Shown: piece by piece, positions 6,606 to 10,128 of the stretch | How positions within the stretch are numbered: the first letter of the stretch is position 1 | How the letters are laid out: every line of letters begins with the position of its first letter | Origin: Clostridia bacterium | GTDB taxonomy: Bacteria; Bacillota; Clostridia; Oscillospirales; QAMX01 | DNA length: 10,128 nt | Assembly: GCA_024404415.1 (NCBI GenBank) | Contig: JAKSPX010000034.1 | Span: 1 to 10,128 of the forward strand | Direction of reading: 5' to 3' | Notes under the pieces: model-generated | Databases searched by the model: none | What the model was told of the DNA's origin: nothing | What the model saw: only the letters and a program-made list of their open reading frames with translations | Position numbers and translations under genes: made by a program

Positions 6606-6634
6606 TTTACTTCCCGGGGATTCTGTGATAGAAT
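6606..6634 (+). promoter_or_regulatory. Promoter of the MFS transporter gene with extended -10
   Basis: TTTACT (6606-6611), a 17-base spacer and TAGAAT (6629-6634) with TG at 6626-6627 form an extended -10 promoter. The predicted start near 6641 leaves a leader of about 40 bases. The transporter therefore probably has its own transcription unit, separate from the EEP gene. Confidence 0.65.
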
Positions 6635-6647
6635 AACTGGGTTATTC
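6631..6647. promoter_or_regulatory. Palindrome overlapping -10 and start site: candidate operator
   Basis: GAATAAC-TGG-GTTATTC is a perfect 7-bp inverted repeat with a 3-base centre. It begins inside the -10 hexamer and covers the predicted transcription start, a position where a bound repressor would block RNA polymerase. No regulator gene is in the window, so the binding protein is unknown. If transcribed in full it could also form a weak leader hairpin. Confidence 0.45.
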
Positions 6648-6681
6648 CGATGTTTTCTGATGCGGAGGTCTCGATACGGAC

Positions 6682-7992
6682 ATGAATACTCAGCCTTCCC
6701 CTTCCGTCGGGCTATTTGACTCGCCTGCCTATAAGCGCTCCCGGAATGCCTACCTGATGCACTGCGCCTTTGAATACCTCATTGCCCTTCTGGTGTCGGA
6801 CGCCTTCCTTGCCAAGCTTCTTTCAAATCTCGGCTTTTCCGATATGCTGATCGGCGTGACCTCCTCCATCATCAGCGCCGCCTTCCTCTTCCAGCTTTCG
6901 GCGATGCTTCTGGTGCAGAGGATCCATAACGTCAAACGCTATGCCATCACGCTCTCGGCCTTATCTCAGCTTCTCTTCATCTCCCTCTATTTCGTCCCCT
7001 TTCTGCCGGTCGCAAACGGCATGAAGAGCACGTTGGTCGTCGGGTTCCTGCTTTTGGCCTATTTCTGCCTCTATTCCATGGGCCCGATGCTTTCCAAATG
7101 GGGCAATTCCTACGTCGCCCCCACCAACCGCGGCACCTATTCGGCGGTCAAGGAGATGGTCTCCCTCGTCACCGGCATGGGCTTCACCCTCGGCATGGGT
7201 TATGTCATCGACCGCTATGAAGGCCTTAATAACATCCGCGGCGGCTTCCTCTTCATCGCCTGCGCCGGGCTGATCGTCAGTCTTTTAAGCTTCATCTGTC
7301 TGAAGAATATTTCGGTTGAAAACGCGCTGGTTTCCCCGGAAACCGAGACCATACCCATGAAAAAAATCTTGAAGGAGACGCTCGGCAGCCGCCGCTTCAT
7401 CCCGGTGGTGGTCGCGGCCTCACTGATGAGCATTTCCAGCTACATGACGGTGGGCTTCCTCGGCATCTACAAGACCAAGACCCTGATGCTCTCGGTCGCC
7501 ACCGTGCAGATCATCAACATCGTCGGCAACCTCGCGCGCGTCGCCGTTTCCAAGCCATTGGGACGCTTTTCGGACAGACATTCCTTTGCCAAAGGGCTTG
7601 AGGTCGGGCTTTACCTCGCGGCTCTGGCCTACGTCTTCTGCGTCTTCTCCGGGCCGGGGAGGGTCTGGTGCTTTGTCATCTACACCCTTCTGATCTCGGT
7701 CAGCGCCGCCGGGACGGGGCAGAACAGCTTCAATATTCTTTATAGCTACGTCGACCCGAAATATTTCGTGCAGGCCTACGCCATCAAATCCAGCATCAGC
7801 GGCGTCATCGGCTTCCTCGCGTCTTTGGTCGGGAGCAGGATCCTCGGCATGGTGCAGGCAAACGGCAATATGCTCTTCGGCATGACCGTCTACGGCCAGC
7901 AGCTCCTCGCCGCGATCTCCTTCGTCTTTGCCATCTCCGCGGCGCTTTTCACCCGCTTCGTCATGGGGCGGCAGAAAGCCATGCTGCAATGA
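6682..7992 (+). CDS. Major facilitator superfamily permease
   Basis: A 436-residue membrane protein with about twelve hydrophobic segments, roughly at residues 24-48, 54-78, 88-108, 116-136, 158-178, 187-207, 239-259, 271-291, 305-325, 329-349, 368-388 and 401-425. A polar central loop at about 208-238 separates the two six-helix halves. SKPLGRFSDRHS (290-301) resembles the MFS motif A of the second half, and PTNRGTYSAVKE (147-158) is a charged inter-helix segment. Length and layout are those of a single-polypeptide MFS carrier in the inner membrane. In this context the likely cargo is a sugar, glycoside or sugar-acid derivative, but no motif fixes this, and efflux is possible. GGAGG (6664-6668) is 13 bases from the ATG, longer than ideal; no better start is present. 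It is transcribed toward the converging URO-D-fold gene, with a palindromic element between them. Confidence 0.82.
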   Translation: MNTQPSPSVGLFDSPAYKRSRNAYLMHCAFEYLIALLVSDAFLAKLLSNLGFSDMLIGVTSSIISAAFLFQLSAMLLVQRIHNVKRYAITLSALSQLLFISLYFVPFLPVANGMKSTLVVGFLLLAYFCLYSMGPMLSKWGNSYVAPTNRGTYSAVKEMVSLVTGMGFTLGMGYVIDRYEGLNNIRGGFLFIACAGLIVSLLSFICLKNISVENALVSPETETIPMKKILKETLGSRRFIPVVVAASLMSISSYMTVGFLGIYKTKTLMLSVATVQIINIVGNLARVAVSKPLGRFSDRHSFAKGLEVGLYLAALAYVFCVFSGPGRVWCFVIYTLLISVSAAGTGQNSFNILYSYVDPKYFVQAYAIKSSISGVIGFLASLVGSRILGMVQANGNMLFGMTVYGQQLLAAISFVFAISAALFTRFVMGRQKAMLQ

Positions 7993-8053
7993 TTTCCAAA
8001 GCTCCATCTCAAATATATACGAAAATGGGGCTGTAAAAAAACTCACAAGACCC

Positions 8054-8096
8054 TGTCATTCCGAGCCAACGCCGCAGCGTTGGCGTGGGAATCCGT
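8054..8096 (-). repeat. Left 43-nt unit of the element (hairpin variant GCCAACGC)
   Basis: In minus orientation this unit has the same arms as the right unit, apart from one changed base in each arm (ACGGATTCCCAC, CTCGGAATGACA). Its apical stem is GCCAACGC / GCGTTGGC with a CGCA (minus: TGCG) loop. It differs from the right unit at ten positions, which form five base pairs, each changed on both sides so that pairing is kept. Confidence 0.85.
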
Positions 8097-8113
8097 CTCC
8101 TTTTTGAGAGAAT

Positions 8114-8156
8114 ACGGATTGCCACGACCATCCTGCGGGATGGTCTCGCAATGACA
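8114..8156 (+). repeat. Right 43-nt unit of the element (hairpin variant GACCATCC)
   Basis: The arms ACGGATTGCCAC and TCGCAATGACA surround an 8-bp stem, GACCATCC / GGATGGTC, with a TGCG loop. It is identical to the solitary unit at 2189-2231 and one base from the unit at 6504-6546. ATTGC and GCAAT in the arms add five further base pairs beyond an internal CAC/TC loop. Confidence 0.88.
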
Positions 8157-8228
8157 ATTGAGTTTTTTTACAGCCCGATTTTAATATATTGTGAGCCATT
8201 TGAATCAGGTTCAAGCCGTAAATGAGGC

Positions 8229-9317
8229 TTATCGGTACATCTTTTCGACGTCCTCCAAGAATTTTTCCGCCTCGTCACACGATTTCACCCTGACGGGCAT
8301 CATGAGACCCTTGGGGCTGAGGTGCTTTAATAATTCCTTTGCGGTCTCGGGATCCGGCATCGGGCCGCTGACGTAGAGGGATTTCCCGGCGGATTGGATC
8401 TTCTGCATGAGCGGGATCCATTCCAGAATGTTTTCGCACTGGACGCCCGGCTCCCACTGGATGGCGTCGAGCTCCCTGATCCCCAAAATGAGGTCGATGT
8501 GCCGCAGGGTGAGCGTGCCGTCGAGGTGGTAAATGCTCTTTTCCGCGTGCTCGGCGCGCCTGATGAGGGTGGGCAGATAGCGCTCGTAGTGTTCCGGGTT
8601 GATCATGGCGCTGAAATCGAACTCGATCAGGGCGCCGCGGCCCCGGTACCAGGTGGGAAGCCAGGAGCAGGTGCCGACCTGATACTTGGTGAGGACGTCG
8701 TAGATTTTGTCGTAGAGGAGGCACCAGAAGTCCGCCATCACTTCCTCCGCCCTGATGACCGCATCGGGGTCCTCGGCGAGGTCGGTGAGGAGGTTGGTGT
8801 AGCCCACGATCTTGGCCAGCGTGTCGCCGGCATTAGCCAGCGGCGGCAGACCGATGAGGCCCTCGCCGGAGGCATTGGCGGCGTAATGCTCCAGATTTTC
8901 AAGCAGGCGGCGCACTTCGGGATGGTTGATGTCGAGGATCGACGGGTCGAAATCGTAAATGGAGTCGACTGCGGGCAGGATGCCGAAGTTGTTGCCGAAA
9001 TCCTTTACCTTGCAGCCGTACATGGCCGAGATGCCTTCCCAGTTGGGGTACATGTTGGGAAGCCCTTCGGCATAGTACTTCTTTTTGCGGTATTCTTCCC
9101 GGAAGGAGCGGGAAAACTCCTCCGCCGCGCGCCGGTCTTCCTCGCGCTCAAAGGGCGTTTGGATCTGCGCCCGGGCCGGGGTCAAGGGGTTTTCCTTGCC
9201 GGTCTCAACGGAGATATAGAAGCACGGACGGTCGAGCATTTCGTGTTCCCAGAAGGCGTCGAAACGCTTTTGGGCGCTTTCCCAGTCCTGATTGGTCACC
9301 AGATCAAAACGAGCCAT
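8229..9317 (-). CDS. URO-D-fold (uroporphyrinogen decarboxylase-like) protein
   Basis: A 362-residue protein of the uroporphyrinogen decarboxylase-like TIM-barrel class. The recognisable parts are the central LPPLANAGDTLAKIVGYTNLLTDLAEDPDAV (split here as residues 158-177 and onward to 187) and the later IYHLDG (262-267) with LILGIRELDAIQWEPG just after. True uroporphyrinogen decarboxylase is unlikely, because no heme genes are nearby and the neighbour is a glycosidase. The fold also includes corrinoid methyltransferases (MtaA/MtbA type), whose zinc site begins with His-x-Cys; here the corresponding place reads His264-Leu-Asp266, so the classic zinc ligand is missing. No signal peptide is seen. 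GAGGG within 9324-9329 lies 6 bases before the ATG, and only 12 bases separate it from the upstream glycosidase, so the two are an operon. It may act on a methylated, carboxylated or aglycone part of the substrate; the function is unknown. Confidence 0.75.
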   Translation of the reverse strand: MARFDLVTNQDWESAQKRFDAFWEHEMLDRPCFYISVETGKENPLTPARAQIQTPFEREEDRRAAEEFSRSFREEYRKKKYYAEGLPNMYPNWEGISAMYGCKVKDFGNNFGILPAVDSIYDFDPSILDINHPEVRRLLENLEHYAANASGEGLIGLPPLANAGDTLAKIVGYTNLLTDLAEDPDAVIRAEEVMADFWCLLYDKIYDVLTKYQVGTCSWLPTWYRGRGALIEFDFSAMINPEHYERYLPTLIRRAEHAEKSIYHLDGTLTLRHIDLILGIRELDAIQWEPGVQCENILEWIPLMQKIQSAGKSLYVSGPMPDPETAKELLKHLSPKGLMMPVRVKSCDEAEKFLEDVEKMYR

Positions 9318-9329
9318 GCTTTTCCCTCT

Positions 9330-10128
9330 TCAGATCGCATAGGTGAGCGACTTCTCACCTCTGGCGATGATTTCGCCTTCGCGGATCAGCGCGAGACCCG
9401 CGCCGAAGCCGTATTTTGTGCCGTCTTCATCGTAATAAAGATCGAACGTCACGCCGCCGACGGTGAGATTTTCCACAGCGAAGTATTTCCACGCGCCGAC
9501 ACAGAGCGGATTGACGGTGAGCGTGCGCTTGCCGGTTTCCAGATCGGTGTCCGGCAGGATGCCGCACGCGCCGGAAAGCACCAGGTCGCAGAAGGTGGAG
9601 TGGTTGTAATCCGCGCCGCGCTCGGTCGGGAAGCTGTAAGCGTGGTCGAGGTAGATCAGGTCGCGGGCGATCCACTGGCCGGTAAACGGATCCTGATCTT
9701 CGTCGATCCAGTTGATGAGGCGGCCGTCCTTATATAGCTTCTGGGAAGCGGCGTACTGGCGAAGCAGGGTCATGTAGTCGGCTTTCCCGATGTAGGCGGA
9801 GTCCTTGCGCCTTAAAAGCGTATAAAGCGCGGTCAGCGTCTGCGCGGTGGAGAAGGGCCACACGGGGCCGTCCCACAGACATTCGGGGTGGACGGGATTC
9901 TTCATGAAACGCGGATGCGTCATGTCGGCGGTGGTGATGCCGTAGGGCGCGAGGAATCTGGTTCTGTCCATCAGCACGGTGAAGATTTGCTCGTCGGATT
10001 CCTCGGTCAGCGCAGGGACCAGGAACGGCAAAAAGCCGATCTGCTCCAGAACGTTGTGATCCGGGTCGGCCCGGTCGAAATCGGCCTCGCCGTCTTTTGA
10101 GGGCATCGGAACCGTCTTGAAGAAGGCG
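9330..10128 (-). CDS. (alpha/alpha)6-barrel glycoside hydrolase, C-terminal part (GH63/MGH1-like)
   Basis: The C-terminal 265 residues of a larger enzyme. The frame is open to the window edge (it reads AFFKTVP before the first ATG at 10106), so that ATG is internal and the true start lies outside. CLWDGPVWPFSTAQTLTALY and GADYNHSTFCDLVLSGACGI are the conserved barrel segments of GH63 / mannosylglycerate-hydrolase-like enzymes. The last 70 residues or so (TLTVNPLCVGAWKYFAVENL onward) form the small beta-domain that often closes these proteins, ending GEKSLTYAI. Candidate activities are alpha-glucosidase, alpha-mannosidase or mannosylglycerate hydrolase; the catalytic acid region upstream is not visible. 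It is followed 12 bases later by the URO-D-fold gene in the same operon. Whether it carries a signal peptide cannot be seen. Confidence 0.75.
   Translation of the reverse strand, partial: AFFKTVPMPSKDGEADFDRADPDHNVLEQIGFLPFLVPALTEESDEQIFTVLMDRTRFLAPYGITTADMTHPRFMKNPVHPECLWDGPVWPFSTAQTLTALYTLLRRKDSAYIGKADYMTLLRQYAASQKLYKDGRLINWIDEDQDPFTGQWIARDLIYLDHAYSFPTERGADYNHSTFCDLVLSGACGILPDTDLETGKRTLTVNPLCVGAWKYFAVENLTVGGVTFDLYYDEDGTKYGFGAGLALIREGEIIARGEKSLTYAI

Larger units (their letters stand above)
8028..8176. mobile_element. Complete 149-bp MITE-like element with perfect 18-bp terminal inverted repeats
   Basis: GGGCTGTAAAAAAACTCA (8028-8045) is matched base for base by TGAGTTTTTTTACAGCCC (8159-8176). 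Inside are two 43-nt units in inverted orientation (8054-8096 and 8114-8156), each able to form its own hairpin, separated by 17 bases. The similarity of the ends continues outward imperfectly: AAATATATACGAAAATG on the left against GATTTTAATATATT on the right. No coding frame and no clear target-site duplication is seen. It fills most of the gap between the converging MFS and URO-D-fold genes. On either strand a strong hairpin is followed by seven T, so it can act as a two-way transcription terminator. Whether it moves, and by which transposase, cannot be told here. Confidence 0.85.

Noticed and set aside
8028..8176. CRISPR-like array from the repeated 43-nt units
   Set aside because: The units are inverted relative to each other, are only two per element, have no regular spacers, and no cas genes are present.
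8229..9317. Annotation as hemE (uroporphyrinogen decarboxylase)
   Set aside because: The protein belongs to the fold but the context is carbohydrate metabolism, and its motifs are those of the divergent URO-D-like group.
8394..9737. 447-codon open frame on the plus strand across the URO-D-fold and glycosidase genes
   Set aside because: Antisense to two convincing genes and spans their junction; low-complexity Val/Gly/Asp/Glu composition typical of a shadow frame.

Overview
The window looks like part of the chromosome of a GC-rich Firmicute, most likely an uncultured gut-type Clostridia (Oscillospiraceae-like). The clues are strong GGAGG-type ribosome binding sites, sigma-A-type promoters, GC-rich coding against AT-rich gaps, and a carbohydrate-utilisation gene set of single-domain cytoplasmic enzymes. 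The lineage is an inference; no marker gene is present.

Layout. (1) 1-63: right end of a palindromic repeat element. (2) 79-420 (-): truncated N-terminus of a family 2 beta-galactosidase with an intact promoter and ribosome binding site. (3) 545-2101 (-): alpha/beta-hydrolase of the bacterial tannase / phenolic-ester type. (4) 2102-2371: divergent control region with a repeat unit, short palindromes and a near-consensus promoter. (5) 2372-4717 (+): large signal-less GH9-type glycoside hydrolase, closed by a strong intrinsic terminator. (6) 4814-5551 and 5585-6439 (+): a closely spaced pair, a SASA/CE6-type carbohydrate acetylesterase and an endonuclease/exonuclease/phosphatase (EEP) superfamily hydrolase. 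(7) 6463-6563: a deleted copy of the repeat element. (8) 6682-7992 (+): MFS transporter with its own promoter. (9) 8028-8176: a complete 149-bp element with perfect 18-bp terminal inverted repeats, between convergent genes. (10) 8229-10128 (-): a URO-D-fold protein preceded, 12 bases upstream, by the C-terminal part of an (alpha/alpha)6-barrel glycoside hydrolase that runs off the window.

How the genes may work together (inference): no enzyme here has a visible signal peptide, so the locus reads as an intracellular system. The MFS permease could import small decorated glycosides. The tannase-like and SASA esterases would strip aromatic and acetyl esters, and the GH9 enzyme and the partial (alpha/alpha)6 hydrolase would cut the glycosidic bonds. 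The roles of the EEP and URO-D-fold proteins are open. No transcription factor, tRNA, rRNA or CRISPR array is visible.

The least ordinary signal is the repeat family. One complete element, one deleted element, one right end cut by the window edge and one solitary 43-nt unit lie at gene ends or between genes. In the complete element the two 43-nt units are inverted relative to each other, and all ten of their differences fall as five paired, compensatory changes that keep a hairpin intact.
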